This document shows, piece by piece, positions 43,975 through 53,135 of a stretch of DNA of 64,000 bases. Under the pieces are notes generated by a model. That model was not told the DNA's origin and made no database searches. It worked only from the letters and a program-made list of their open reading frames with translations. Both the position numbers and the translations under genes were made by a program. Source of the DNA: Sporosarcina ureae (GTDB lineage: Bacteria; Bacillota; Bacilli; Bacillales_A; Planococcaceae); the NCBI RefSeq assembly GCF_002109325.1, contig NZ_CP015348.1, forward strand, positions 2,357,501 through 2,421,500, read 5' to 3'. Each line of letters opens with the position of its first letter. Positions within the stretch are counted from its first letter, which is position 1.

Positions 43975-44138
43975 CGGTTCCAGTTCAGAACGACTTACAA
44001 TCCTAACTTCAATGAACTTGAAAAGTATCACCCACTCGTATTGCGAGTAAAAGCGTAGCGTTAGGAGCACATCTTTGCACTAGGAGGGGCGACTCCCGAG
44101 AGCCCATGGGAAAGCGTCCGCCTAGAGCGCAAATCCCC
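43975..44138 (-). repeat. Composite repeat R6: stemless mini-element plus associated unique tail
   Basis: On the minus strand: GGGGATTTGCGC, then AGGCGGACGCTTTCCC and GGGAGTCGCC with the central stem missing, then TAGTGCAAAGATGTGCTCCT (44042-44082) and a tail GGGTGATACTT ... TTGAAGTTAGGATTGTAA. The same modules in the same order recur at 60365-60690, so this is one dispersed composite unit rather than chance similarity. Confidence 0.75.
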
Positions 44139-44175
44139 ACCCCTATCCATGGCCAGCTATACTTAATTCCAAACC

Positions 44176-44214
44176 AAAAACAACCTCCATCAGCAATACC
44201 TGATAGAGGCTGTT
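44176..44214 (-). terminator. Terminator of SE1561-type gene
   Basis: AACAGCCTCTATCAG pairs with CTGATGGAGGTTGTT (G-U pairs), followed by Ts on the minus strand. Confidence 0.82.
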
Positions 44215-44219
44215 CGTGT

Positions 44220-44408
44220 TTAATTCGTCGCTTCAGCAAGTTGCTTGTTCAAATCTGCGAGGCGCTCTTCCATTCTAGAAAGGCGTAGTTCTGCGTTCTC
44301 GATCATCTTCACATGACCCGTCGACTCCAACTTCTCCATATCACCCTGCAAGCTGATGTAGTCCATCTTCAGCTCAGCGATCTCTTGCTCCAACTGATCC
44401 TTCGTCAT
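44220..44408 (-). CDS. SE1561-family small coiled-coil protein
   Basis: Sixty-two residues, entirely helical, with heptad spacing of hydrophobic residues (LEQEIAELKMDYISLQGDME; RLSRMEERLADLNKQL). It matches by eye the short SE1561-type proteins of Firmicutes. TAGGAG lies nine bases before the ATG. Cytosolic; function unknown. Confidence 0.75.
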   Translation of the reverse strand: MTKDQLEQEIAELKMDYISLQGDMEKLESTGHVKMIENAELRLSRMEERLADLNKQLAEATN

Positions 44409-44437
44409 AACGGAAAACTCCTATCATATGTTTTCCT

Positions 44438-45475
44438 TTAGTGTAACATATTCTGTCTTGTGCGTTTAGGAAACTCTAGCAAGTAACGGATCGCCTCAAT
44501 TACCTCTTTGTTACTCGTACCTACATCGATTTGCAACTGCTTTTTGATCGCGCGTTCCTTACGTGCGTCATGCAGCAATGGTTCCATAATCGCGTTCAGT
44601 AAGTTTGACTGTGTTACTTTACGGCCGAGGCCAAGGTGGGTGAAGCCGTTTCTTTCGGTCGGAAAGCCGAGGTTTGATTCGAACTCGTTTTGGGCAAGTA
44701 CAATACAAGGTACACCGATAACAGCTACTTCATAAGGTGTATAGCCCGCATCACACAGAACCATATCGGCTTTGGAGAACAACTCTGCACGGTTGTCCGG
44801 GGCTTGGACGACTTTTGTATTCGGTCGGCTTAATGCCATCATTTGGATTTCACTCACATCATGTTTATAATTCTTTCCTAGTAGCACCATAACGGATAAA
44901 GGAATTTGCAGTTGCTTTAAATGTCGCAACGCACGAAACGTGAGATTTCCGGGATCTTCATCACCGAATGAAATGACGAGTTGCGATGAAGATAGGGATT
45001 TTCTCTTTAAACCGGCATGTCGAAAAGATTCCAGTGAAGCGTCTGCTATGAATGTCTCAGGCCCCACGATATAGTGCTCGGCATGTAGTTCCTGAGTTTC
45101 CGGATACAGCGTCTGGATCACCCAGTCTGCTAATTGTCCGCCATCACCAAAATCATCGAAATGTAGAATACTAGGCACTAGTTCGTGAATCTTGATCATT
45201 TCGTCCTTATAGCTTGGACCACTGTCACGAATCAAAAGATCAGGCTGAAGTTTACCTATTAATTTAATGAATGAAGAAGGGCCGATTACTTTATGGCATG
45301 TAAAATCTTCGCTTGGGACTGGTGTTTCTTGATCGTATAAAAAGATGACTTGTGCTTCGCTTTTTAGCGTATTTGCCAGTATTAGTGCACGGCGTAAAGG
45401 ATAACTTCCCTTACCTTCAGTTATGGAAAGATAGATCACGATTGTTTTTTGGACTTGTTTTTCGATAGGAACCAC
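44438..45475 (-). CDS. PseG/SpsG-like nucleotide-sugar hydrolase or glycosyltransferase-fold protein
   Basis: GT-B fold protein of about 345 residues. N-terminal half: EGKGSYPLRRALILANTL, IRDSGPSYK, HFDDFGDGGQLADWVIQ. C-terminal half: VISFGDEDPGNLT, APDNRAELFSKADMVLCDAGYTPYEVAVIGVP. These match the plan of PseG (UDP-sugar hydrolase of pseudaminic acid synthesis) and of SpsG of the spore-coat polysaccharide pathway. No other sugar genes are adjacent, so the biochemical role is uncertain. The start is GTG 45475, with AAAGGG directly upstream and very short spacing; the true start may differ. Confidence 0.7.
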   Translation of the reverse strand: MVPIEKQVQKTIVIYLSITEGKGSYPLRRALILANTLKSEAQVIFLYDQETPVPSEDFTCHKVIGPSSFIKLIGKLQPDLLIRDSGPSYKDEMIKIHELVPSILHFDDFGDGGQLADWVIQTLYPETQELHAEHYIVGPETFIADASLESFRHAGLKRKSLSSSQLVISFGDEDPGNLTFRALRHLKQLQIPLSVMVLLGKNYKHDVSEIQMMALSRPNTKVVQAPDNRAELFSKADMVLCDAGYTPYEVAVIGVPCIVLAQNEFESNLGFPTERNGFTHLGLGRKVTQSNLLNAIMEPLLHDARKERAIKKQLQIDVGTSNKEVIEAIRYLLEFPKRTRQNMLH

Positions 45476-45587
45476 CCTTTCTGAATCTGCTCGTTCCTCT
45501 TACCCTATGAAAAAGAGCAATTGTTTATTACAATGAGAAGAAAGTGCTTCAGAAAGGCTTGGAAGAGGGAAGGAGGCGACCTACCTA

Positions 45588-47519
45588 ATGTTCAATTCAT
45601 TGATTATGGATTTAATGTTGGTCGTATTAATTGGTGTAGCGTCGCAATGGATAGCATGGCGCACGAGAATGCCAGCGATTGTCGTGATGGCGATTGCGGG
45701 TCTGTTGGTTGGACCTATTTTCGGTTTGATCAATCCGCAGCAATCCATGGGAGATTTATATTCTCCGATTATTACGTTTGCGGTAGCTATTATATTATTT
45801 GAAGGAAGTTTGAATCTCGATTTTAAAGAAATTAAAGGATTTGGTCGTCCCGTTGCGCGAATCGTTACATTCGGCGCGTTCATCGCGTGGATTGCCGGTT
45901 CACTTGCAGCCCACTATATCGCAGGATTGTCGTGGGAAGTGGCATTCATCATCGGGGGATTATTTATCGTAACAGGCCCTACCGTCATCCTACCTTTATT
46001 ACGACAAGCGCGATTAAAGCCTCGTGCTGCAGCCATATTGAAGTGGGAAGGTATTGTCGTAGATCCGTTCGGCGCACTTTTAGCAGTCTTTGCATTTGAA
46101 GTGATCAAGTTCCTAAATAATGAAGTAACAGTCAAAGCGATGTTGCTTTTCGTGGGCGCATCACTATTTTCTGTGCTTCTTGGTTGGGGGACCAGTCGGA
46201 TATTAGGTACATCGTTTGAAAAAGGTTGGGTACCTGAGTTTTTAAAAGCGCCTATTTTATTCGGCTTTGTATTATTCGTCTTCGTATTATCTGATGAAAT
46301 CATGCATGAGACGGGCTTATTGGCCGTCACAGCGATGGGGATGACGATGGCGAATATGCATTTGACTACACTAGAAGACATCCGTGAATTCAAGGAGAAC
46401 ATTTCTGTGTTGCTTATTTCAGGGATTTTCGTCATGCTGACAGCTTCCCTCAATCCGCATATACTGATTGAAATTTTGAATCCGAAAATTATACTATACG
46501 TACTCGCGATGCTATTCGTCGTCAGACCGCTATCTATCTGGGTATCAACAATCGGCACTGATTTGACGAATCGTGAGAAAACACTCATCGGGTGGATTGC
46601 GCCGCGAGGAATTGTAGCACTGACCGTTTCGGGATATTTCGCTTCGATTTTGCTCGAGAACGGCTACAAAGATGCAGAACTATTGACTGCACTAACCTTT
46701 GCGCTCGTATTTTCGACCGTTATCGTACACGGCTTCTCGATTGGTTGGCTCGCAAAGAAACTGAATTTGACCACACCGATCGAGTCGGGTGTTGTGCTCA
46801 TCGGTAGCACGAGGTTTGTAGCCGAACTGGCGAAGAACATTAGTGACGCAGGTCATAAAGTATTAGTTATTGAAGGTTCGTGGGGCGGTCTTTCCAACGC
46901 ACGAAAGCTCAGTGTTCCAACATATATGGGAGATATCTTATCTGAACATACCGGGTATCATCTCGACTTAACGCCATACCGTTATATTTTGGCTATGACC
47001 AAGACCGATACTTATAATTCACATGTATGTGCTGACTTCACACCTGATCTAGGAAGGGACTTACTGTTCCAAACGACAACGCATAAACGAAGCGCAGATC
47101 AACAGTTTAATTTAGCAACAGGGCAGTTCCTGTTTACACCGAACTTGTCCATCCATGAACTGGACGAGCGCATTCATCAAGGACACGTATTCCGTAAGAC
47201 GTTGCTGACGAAACAATACAGCTACACCCAGTACTTACGCGAACGCGATGACCAGTCGGTATTGCTATACGTCATGCGTGCAAATGGAGACATGGAGTTC
47301 TACACGGCAGAAAAAGAACTCCAAGCACAGACAGGGGATACCATCGTAGCGCTCTCGACGTTGAATAAAACCATCGAGCGGACAATTGACAAATTGGAAG
47401 AAAAGAACGGCAAAGCCAATGTGCCGAAAGATATCGTCGTAACGAAGTTCTTGGAAGATGCCCCAAATGAAAAACCAGAAATACCAGGAGACACGCCTCC
47501 GAAGATTATGAAGAAATAA
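45588..47519 (+). CDS. CPA1-type cation:proton antiporter with C-terminal TrkA-like domain
   Basis: Protein of 643 residues. Residues 1-395 form a 12-13 helix antiporter domain (IILFEGSLNLDFKEIKG; FIVTGPTVILPLLRQARLKPRAA; LKWEGIVVDPFGALLAVFAFE; GWIAPRGIVALTVSGYFA). The C-terminal part resembles a TrkA-N Rossmann regulatory domain (VVLIGSTRFVAELAKNISDAGHKVLVIEG) and a TrkA-C-like domain. It suggests Na+/H+ or K+/H+ exchange regulated by a nucleotide. The SD AAGGAGG has a slightly long spacing to ATG 45588. Confidence 0.88.
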   Translation: MFNSLIMDLMLVVLIGVASQWIAWRTRMPAIVVMAIAGLLVGPIFGLINPQQSMGDLYSPIITFAVAIILFEGSLNLDFKEIKGFGRPVARIVTFGAFIAWIAGSLAAHYIAGLSWEVAFIIGGLFIVTGPTVILPLLRQARLKPRAAAILKWEGIVVDPFGALLAVFAFEVIKFLNNEVTVKAMLLFVGASLFSVLLGWGTSRILGTSFEKGWVPEFLKAPILFGFVLFVFVLSDEIMHETGLLAVTAMGMTMANMHLTTLEDIREFKENISVLLISGIFVMLTASLNPHILIEILNPKIILYVLAMLFVVRPLSIWVSTIGTDLTNREKTLIGWIAPRGIVALTVSGYFASILLENGYKDAELLTALTFALVFSTVIVHGFSIGWLAKKLNLTTPIESGVVLIGSTRFVAELAKNISDAGHKVLVIEGSWGGLSNARKLSVPTYMGDILSEHTGYHLDLTPYRYILAMTKTDTYNSHVCADFTPDLGRDLLFQTTTHKRSADQQFNLATGQFLFTPNLSIHELDERIHQGHVFRKTLLTKQYSYTQYLRERDDQSVLLYVMRANGDMEFYTAEKELQAQTGDTIVALSTLNKTIERTIDKLEEKNGKANVPKDIVVTKFLEDAPNEKPEIPGDTPPKIMKK

Positions 47520-47558
47520 GGGATTGAAATAGGTAAAGTAGAATTAGTATCGTGCTAG

Positions 47559-47591
47559 GGAAAGCGTCCGCCAGCTGCAGCTTCCATCCCA
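47559..47591 (-). repeat. Half-copy of dispersed element (R10)
   Basis: Only GGGAAAGCGTCCGCC plus AGCTGCAGCTTCCATCCC remains, matching one side of R9. Confidence 0.6.
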
Positions 47592-47661
47592 TGCACAATC
47601 CAATTAACTCTCTAATTCATTCACCGTTCGCCCTTGAACTTAATACCCCTTACAAAGTTTC

Positions 47662-47700
47662 AAACCACACACTACTCCAAGTAGCGTGTGGTTTGTTTGG
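47662..47700 (+). terminator. Terminator downstream of CPA1 antiporter
   Basis: AAACCACAC-A-CTAC and GTAG-C-GTGTGGTTT arms with one mismatch and loop TCCAA; the T-tract is weak (TTTGTTT). The remaining stretch to 47928 has no recognisable gene. Confidence 0.6.
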
Positions 47701-47928
47701 TTTCATAGAAAAGAGGGTAGTTATACTACACATGTTTGCCTAACAAAAACTAGTAAAAATCACCCGTCACGCATACCCTCATAGTATGAAATGCGTACTT
47801 GCTGGGTAAAATGAACACAATAACCCGCACGATTCCAATCTTTTGATGGATTGGCAGTTCACGCGCTATTGCGTAAACTAGTAATACTAGACACTCGTAT
47901 CGAAAATTTCTATTCGGAGGTGGATGCC

Positions 47929-48498
47929 ATGAATGCTGTAATGGGGTTTGCGAGCGCTGCCGAACAACTGCAGCGGTATGACGCAGTCCGTAGAAAGAAT
48001 GCCGAGAACGCCTATGAACGCCAAACAGAATTTCGGGAACAAGCGCAAAAGACCAAAGATGATTTAGTCGCCCTGCTGCGCGGAAACTCACAACCCATTG
48101 AAAAACTTGAGGAAACACCAAACGACATCCAAAAGCTTGGCGCAGGCCAGGTCAAAAATATCTCGATTCCACTTGGCAACAACCTAGATGAAACTATTGA
48201 ATTATGGCGTGATGTTCGCAAAGAAGCGTACTCTGAAGTCGCGCCGACGACTGCGGACTATCAGCTAGCTAGTAAAGCATCAGCGAAGATTACACAAGCT
48301 GAACTACAGTTAGCGTTACATAACCGCGCCAAAAAAATCCACGATCAAATGAAGGCCGTCGATAAAAATGTTGTAACTGACGGACCAAGTCGCATGCAAC
48401 AGCAATACAGTCATGCGTTTTCCATCTATCAAGTACAAAGTCAAGCCAAATTGAATCAGTACCAAATGGATCAGCCCCAACTAAATGTCAGCGTCTGA
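47929..48498 (+). CDS. Hypothetical charged helical protein
   Basis: Protein of 189 residues that I do not recognise. It is soluble, rich in Gln, Ala, Lys and Glu, with long predicted helices (FASAAEQLQRYDAVRRKNAE; ASAKITQAELQLALHNRAKK). The middle segment QKLGAGQVKNISIPLGNN is less helical. No signal, no cysteines. GGAGG is eight bases before ATG 47929, and codon use looks native. It is monocistronic, between the antiporter and ybaK-like genes. Confidence 0.7.
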   Translation: MNAVMGFASAAEQLQRYDAVRRKNAENAYERQTEFREQAQKTKDDLVALLRGNSQPIEKLEETPNDIQKLGAGQVKNISIPLGNNLDETIELWRDVRKEAYSEVAPTTADYQLASKASAKITQAELQLALHNRAKKIHDQMKAVDKNVVTDGPSRMQQQYSHAFSIYQVQSQAKLNQYQMDQPQLNVSV

Positions 48499-48612
48499 TC
48501 CGATTCGCTTGAAAACGGAGCTCGTTTTGCTGGAACCCAGTGAAATGGGCTTTTTAGTTATACATAGCATATACAAGTTTTCTATTAGAACGAAAGAAAG
48601 GATGTCACGTAT

Positions 48613-49101
48613 ATGGCAAAAAAACATAAGTCCCCTAAAACGAACGCAATTCGTATTCTTGAAAGTGAAGCTATCCCACATGAAGTCCGTAGCTACGAAA
48701 CAGACGACGGAGAGAATGATGGAATTTCAGTTGCCAATAAAACGAATGAATCGGTTGCGAACGTCTATAAAACGCTCGTAGCAATGGCTAGTAAAACGGA
48801 TTTGCTCGTTTTTATCATTCCCGTATCAGATGAGTTGGATTTAAAAAAGGCTGCAAAAGCGGCAGGATTTAAAAAAGTGGAAATGCTACCAATGAAAGAA
48901 CTGACGAAAGAAACGGGTTATGTCCGTGGCGGATGTTCGCCAATCGGCATGAAACGAGAGTTACCGACGTTCATTGACAAACAAGCGGAAGCGCTCGACT
49001 ATTTTTATGTCAGCGCAGGTAAAGTCGGTTTACAAATGAAATTGGCCCCTCACGACTTGGCGCTTGTCGCAAAAGCACAATTCAGTGATCTCATAAAGTA
49101 A
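48613..49101 (+). CDS. ybaK: Cys-tRNA(Pro) deacylase, YbaK/EbsC type
   Basis: YbaK-type aminoacyl-tRNA editing protein of 162 residues that hydrolyses Cys mischarged on tRNA-Pro. Conserved features: the Lys of VYKTLVA near residue 54, MLPMKELTKETGYVRGGCSPIG (the catalytic loop, near residues 93-115), and the C-terminal KVGLQMKLAPHDL. The SD AAGGA is somewhat distant from the ATG, but length and motifs support the start. Confidence 0.92.
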   Translation: MAKKHKSPKTNAIRILESEAIPHEVRSYETDDGENDGISVANKTNESVANVYKTLVAMASKTDLLVFIIPVSDELDLKKAAKAAGFKKVEMLPMKELTKETGYVRGGCSPIGMKRELPTFIDKQAEALDYFYVSAGKVGLQMKLAPHDLALVAKAQFSDLIK

Positions 49102-49177
49102 GAACCTAGCAACCTTGTCGATTTCTGTTACAATGAATCAATGAAGACATTGACAACTAAAAGAAAGAAGAATGTAT

Positions 49178-49825
49178 ATGCGTAATTTACTAGCTTGGCG
49201 GTGGATATTTTTCATCGGCGGCATGATGATAATGTCACTCGGGATCTCGTTGATGATTAAAGGTCAACGTCTTGGAATTGCACCGTGGGACGTATTCCAT
49301 ATCGGTTTGTATCAAAACTTCGGGTTAACGATAGGTTCATGGAGTATAATATCAGGTTTTGTTATCATTGCGGTGACGTCGGTGATTTTAAGAGAGTGGC
49401 CGAGACTAGGTACATGGTTAAATATGTTGGTGATCGGTGTATTTATTGACTTTTTCAACTGGCTTTTGCCGGATGTCACATCATTGACTGCACAAATCAT
49501 TTTATTCATCATCGGTGTATTCGTTTTATCCTATGGTGTAGGAATCTACGTTTCACCAAATCTTGGTGCGGGTCCACGTGATAGCTTGATGATACTGTTC
49601 GTCGAAAAATTTGGCTGGAGCCTTCGATTGGTGCGTACTACGATAGAAGCAATCGCCACGTTATTTGGTTTCATCCTCGGCGGACCTGTCGGGATTGGTA
49701 CACTCGTTGTTGTCATATTCTCTGGACAAATCATTCAGATTGCCTTGCCGCAATGCAAGAAAATATTGCTGAAGATTACTCAACAAACGGATGAGAAAGT
49801 GTTATTGAACTATAAAGAAGCATAA
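49178..49825 (+). CDS. YczE/YyaS/YitT-like integral membrane protein
   Basis: Five to six transmembrane helices in 215 residues. The segment GIAPWDVFHIGLYQNFGLTIG and the later GAGPRDSLMI are internally similar halves typical of the YczE group (G-x-x-P-x-D-x). ATG 49178 is preferred over 49172 for spacing from AAGAAAG. Function unknown; YczE in B. subtilis is involved in the membrane's support of secondary metabolism. Confidence 0.85.
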   Translation: MRNLLAWRWIFFIGGMMIMSLGISLMIKGQRLGIAPWDVFHIGLYQNFGLTIGSWSIISGFVIIAVTSVILREWPRLGTWLNMLVIGVFIDFFNWLLPDVTSLTAQIILFIIGVFVLSYGVGIYVSPNLGAGPRDSLMILFVEKFGWSLRLVRTTIEAIATLFGFILGGPVGIGTLVVVIFSGQIIQIALPQCKKILLKITQQTDEKVLLNYKEA

Positions 49826-49848
49826 GCCATCAAGGCTGTGCTTTTTTT
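49818..49848 (+). terminator. Terminator of YczE-like gene
   Basis: AAGCATAAGCC pairs with GGCTGTGCTT with one mismatch, then Ts. It overlaps the stop codon and precedes the next SD by about 20 bp. Confidence 0.75.
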
Positions 49849-49885
49849 ATTTGCCTATACATATGATGAAAGGAAGAAAGAAAGG

Positions 49886-50980
49886 GTGGTCAACATACAC
49901 GGTTATATTACAGAATACATGGGAACAGCCTATACAGGACAAGGCGTGCAGCACAAATACGAGGAGTTGCTTGCAGAATCTAAGAAAACGATATTTTTGA
50001 AGTGTCTGCCTACGCATTCCTTATCGCAAGTACTTAATGACTTGGCGGTCTACTTTGTCAACAGGGGTTATCATGTAGATAGATTCATGAATCCTGGCCA
50101 TGTGGATAAAACCGATGCGCTGTTCGTAAAAGGACTGGAACTGTTCATCTTACAGGCTTCGCATCCGATTTCATTTGAGCCGACAGAACTGGGCAGACGC
50201 CATAAAGTATTTTGCTTCTATGATGTCTATCATCAAGATCAGCTGCTCGTTCGGCATGATGAAGTAAGTACGTTGCTGAGGGAAGAAAGAAGTCACTTCG
50301 AACAGTCGTTGAAGGCATTGAAAAAGGCAAAAGCGATCCATGATGAGTGGGAACTGGTCAATATCGCGCGCATGGATTGGCCGCGCCACGAAGAGATTAC
50401 GGAAGAATTAAAGAGAGAGATATTCGGCACTATGGAGCTGACGAAAACTGCCCACGTCTCGCATCGAATTATCGGTTCGTTGTCCGCTGGCAGTGCACAT
50501 GATTTCATCCCGTCTATTACAAGACATATGAAACGACGCTTTTTAATTAAAGGGTTGCCGGGTACAGGGAAATCTACTATGATGCGTGCGCTAGGAGATG
50601 AAGCGCAGCGTCGAGGGATAAATGTGTTATATGGCTGGTGTGGTCTGGATCCGGCAAGTATTGACTTAGTGCTGTTTCCAGAGTTATCGATTTGCTTGTT
50701 TGACGCAACGAAACCTCATGCCTATGATGCAGATAGTCCGCGTGATGAATTAGTAGATATTGTTCCGCTATGTGCGAAGGACGAGGAAGCAGAAAAGCAG
50801 ATTGAAGATATTCGACAGCGTTATCAAACGACCATTGGAGAAGCGGGCAAACAGATGCAAGTCGCTGTGCAAGCACAAAACAGCGTAAGAATCCAAATGG
50901 ACCGAGCGTTGAATGTGGAAGTATTTGAGAAGAAGTTGCAAAGTCTTTATGCCTTTATTAAAGAGTATGAAGACAAGTGA
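49886..50980 (+). CDS. P-loop NTPase of the PRK06851 type, with degenerate first domain
   Basis: Protein of about 364 residues. Family members have two P-loop domains. Here only the second has a clear Walker A, IKGLPGTGKSTMM near residue 218, followed by LSICLFDATKPHAYD as the Walker B-like region. The first domain (residues 1-200) keeps the fold-like FLKCLPTHSLSQVLN but lacks GKS/T. GTG 49886 lies nine bases after AAAGGAAG and gives the family length; a TTG at 49838 inside the terminator hairpin is rejected. Function unknown. Confidence 0.72.
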   Translation: MVNIHGYITEYMGTAYTGQGVQHKYEELLAESKKTIFLKCLPTHSLSQVLNDLAVYFVNRGYHVDRFMNPGHVDKTDALFVKGLELFILQASHPISFEPTELGRRHKVFCFYDVYHQDQLLVRHDEVSTLLREERSHFEQSLKALKKAKAIHDEWELVNIARMDWPRHEEITEELKREIFGTMELTKTAHVSHRIIGSLSAGSAHDFIPSITRHMKRRFLIKGLPGTGKSTMMRALGDEAQRRGINVLYGWCGLDPASIDLVLFPELSICLFDATKPHAYDADSPRDELVDIVPLCAKDEEAEKQIEDIRQRYQTTIGEAGKQMQVAVQAQNSVRIQMDRALNVEVFEKKLQSLYAFIKEYEDK

Positions 50981-50993
50981 TTTAGTATAAAAC

Positions 50994-51025
50994 ACAAAAA
51001 AACCGCAGAGGCTCTGCGGTTTTTA
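50994..51025. terminator. Bidirectional terminator between NTPase gene and bshB2
   Basis: AAACCGCAGA and TCTGCGGTTT arms around GGC, with A and T runs on both sides, between convergent genes. Confidence 0.88.
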
Positions 51026-51694
51026 CTTGAATGTATGAATATAAAAAGCTTCATTATGCAACCAATCGAGTGCCTCTGTATCGTTCGCTGCCCATCGTTT
51101 TTCCATATCAGGTAGCATCCAGATCGTTTGTGATGCATGTGCGCGCAAAGCCGCAATCTTTTTATCCGCCACGTCTGGCGTATGGTGTACGATATGCGGT
51201 TCACCAAGTTGCTTCAACGTATCATTGTCGAAAGCTTTCATGTATAGCACAGGACGGGTCGCTTCAGGCATGCGACTCATCGCTTCGATCACGGCTACGC
51301 CTGTCGCATTGTGGTCGGGGTGCACAGCAAGCGTCGGATGGAATGAGATGACTAATGAAGGGTTTAATTCATCTATCAGATCGGTCATCATCGTAATGAG
51401 TTTCTCTGGATCTTCGAATTCTATTGTTTTGTCCCGAAGTCCCATCATTCGTAAATCTGTCAAACCCATTGCGTCACATGCATCCAGCAACTCTTGCTTA
51501 CGGATCTGCGGCAGTGTTTCACGGTTCGCGAATGGTGGATTTCCTAGGTTTCGACCCATTTCGCCAAGTGTCAGGCAAGCATACGTAACGGGTACGCCCA
51601 TTTCAATGTATTCTGCAATGGTTCCGGCGATTCCGAATGATTCATCGTCAGGGTGAGGGAATACAACGAGTACGTGTCGTTCTTTTTGCAACAT
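51023..51694 (-). CDS. bshB2: Bacillithiol biosynthesis deacetylase BshB2
   Basis: Zn-dependent LmbE/PIG-L deacetylase of 223 residues. Motif HPDDE at residues 14-18 and the later HPTLAVHPDHNATG supply metal ligands. It removes acetyl from GlcNAc-malate (and possibly from bacillithiol conjugates) in bacillithiol synthesis. The next gene upstream is yojF, as in B. subtilis, where the pair is yojF-yojG. ATG 51694 has AAGGGAG nine bases upstream. Confidence 0.92.
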   Translation of the reverse strand: MLQKERHVLVVFPHPDDESFGIAGTIAEYIEMGVPVTYACLTLGEMGRNLGNPPFANRETLPQIRKQELLDACDAMGLTDLRMMGLRDKTIEFEDPEKLITMMTDLIDELNPSLVISFHPTLAVHPDHNATGVAVIEAMSRMPEATRPVLYMKAFDNDTLKQLGEPHIVHHTPDVADKKIAALRAHASQTIWMLPDMEKRWAANDTEALDWLHNEAFYIHTFK

Positions 51695-51710
51695 CAAAAA
51701 ATCTCCCTTC

Positions 51711-52061
51711 TTAATAAGCAAATGGTGTTTCACTGATTTCGAACGCAACCGCAAGTTTTCCGTCAGGTCCAAGTCCTGCCATCAGTAAACGATTATGCTC
51801 ATCCAGTGTGTAATGTGTAATCCCTTGTGCGTAAATCCAACCGCTCGGCAACTTCAAGCCAATTCGGTGAGGGGATTCGCCTGCTACTTTTCCAAGTTCA
51901 TAGCGAATGACGACATTACGAATGAATGCCCCCGCATTGAAAAAACCTTCTTGGAAATGAGAAGCATACGAACCGTTTGTGGTTTCCAAATGTATGTAAA
52001 CATCTTTATTAGCAAAGGAGTCCAGTAACTCCTGTAAGTGTTTCGCGTCAACAGTTTCCAT
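51711..52061 (-). CDS. yojF: YojF-family (DUF1806) protein
   Basis: Exactly 116 residues, the size of B. subtilis YojF. Beta-rich; conserved segments include YIHLETTNGSYASHFQEGFFNAGAFIRN and GWIYAQGITHY split over residues 23-98. AGGAGG precedes ATG 52061. Sixteen bases upstream of bshB2 and presumably cotranscribed with it. The biochemical role is not established. Confidence 0.9.
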   Translation of the reverse strand: METVDAKHLQELLDSFANKDVYIHLETTNGSYASHFQEGFFNAGAFIRNVVIRYELGKVAGESPHRIGLKLPSGWIYAQGITHYTLDEHNRLLMAGLGPDGKLAVAFEISETPFAY

Positions 52062-52154
52062 GCTCAACCTCCTAAATACTGCAGTCATTTTACTGCAATT
52101 CATCTATTTATTAGTATATAGATTGTACGGTTTAATTGCGATTAGACGGCTCAT

Positions 52155-52183
52155 AAAAAAAGTCAGGCCTAGACCTGACTTTT
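52155..52183. terminator. Terminator of pdxK
   Basis: AAAAGTCAGG and CCTGACTTTT perfect arms around CCTAGA-like loop; A- and T-rich on both sides, active for the minus-strand gene. Confidence 0.85.
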
Positions 52184-52187
52184 GCGC

Positions 52188-53021
52188 TTATACTTCCTGC
52201 AGCTTTACCTGTGGTGCGTCAAACTGGTTTTTTGCACCGTGCATGACAGGTCCTACATACTCATTGAGCTTCCAGCCGTGCGTAATTGCCGCTGTGACGA
52301 ACTGTTTTGCTTCAATGACCGCGTCTTTAATCGTCATACCATTCGCTAGATTCGCTGTGATGGCTGCAGCAAACGTACAGCCTGCACCGTGATTATACTG
52401 TGTATCCGCTTTTTCTGATTTCAATACCGTAAATGTCGTGCCATCGTAGAATAAATCTACGGCTGCTTCGTGATCAAGTTGTTTACCGCCTTTGATCACA
52501 ACATTGCGTGCACCCAGTTCATGGATTTTCTGCGCCGCTACTTTCATGTCGTCAATAGTCTTCGGTGTTTTCATAGAAGCTAATTGTCCTGCTTCGAATA
52601 AATTCGGTGTGACAATTTCTGCTTTGGGCACAAGATATTTGATCATCGCGTCTGTATTGCCTGGATTCAGTACTTCATCTTCACCTTTACACACCATGAC
52701 AGGGTCGATAACTACATGATCTAAACCGGACTCATCAATTGCCTGGCCTGCGGTTTTGATAATTTCCTCCGTGCTAAGCATGCCTGTTTTAATTGCATCG
52801 ATCCCAGTCGACAACGCCGTCTTCAATTGCGCTTTTACGACATCAATCGGTAATGAATAGACATCATGTGACCAGTTTTGATCGGGATCCATCGTTACAA
52901 TTACTGTTACTGCCGTCATGCCGTATGTACCGTGTTCTTGAAAAGTCTTCAGATCCGCTTGAATACCTGCGCCGCCTGATGTATCCGAGCCTGCAATCGT
53001 TAAAGTTTTCTTCAATGGCAT
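52188..53021 (-). CDS. pdxK: Pyridoxine (pyridoxal/HMP) kinase PdxK, ThiD-like
   Basis: Ribokinase-fold kinase of 277 residues. LTIAGSDTSGGAGIQADLKTFQ at the N-terminus is split across positions 7-28, followed by VIDPVMVCKGEDEVL, TPNLFEA and the anion-hole motif HGAGCTFAAA with the catalytic region. The sequence closely follows B. subtilis PdxK, a ThiD paralogue that phosphorylates pyridoxine, pyridoxal and pyridoxamine. No thiamine genes are nearby. GAAGGAGAT stands before the ATG. Confidence 0.9.
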   Translation of the reverse strand: MPLKKTLTIAGSDTSGGAGIQADLKTFQEHGTYGMTAVTVIVTMDPDQNWSHDVYSLPIDVVKAQLKTALSTGIDAIKTGMLSTEEIIKTAGQAIDESGLDHVVIDPVMVCKGEDEVLNPGNTDAMIKYLVPKAEIVTPNLFEAGQLASMKTPKTIDDMKVAAQKIHELGARNVVIKGGKQLDHEAAVDLFYDGTTFTVLKSEKADTQYNHGAGCTFAAAITANLANGMTIKDAVIEAKQFVTAAITHGWKLNEYVGPVMHGAKNQFDAPQVKLQEV

Positions 53022-53135
53022 AATAAAACATCTCCTTCGCTTACTACTTTTTCTTGCTATTTATAGTATACAACTAATTGTCGGAATACAATCAATTTGG
53101 ATGTTTAGCAAACCTAGAAGTCACGTTATACGTAT

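Noticed and set aside
43237..44239. ORFs running through elements R5 and R6
   Set aside because: They read through hairpin repeats, and their compositions are unlike proteins of the window.
48485..48781. ORF overlapping the ybaK-like start
   Set aside because: Different frame from the strongly supported YbaK-type protein and no SD.
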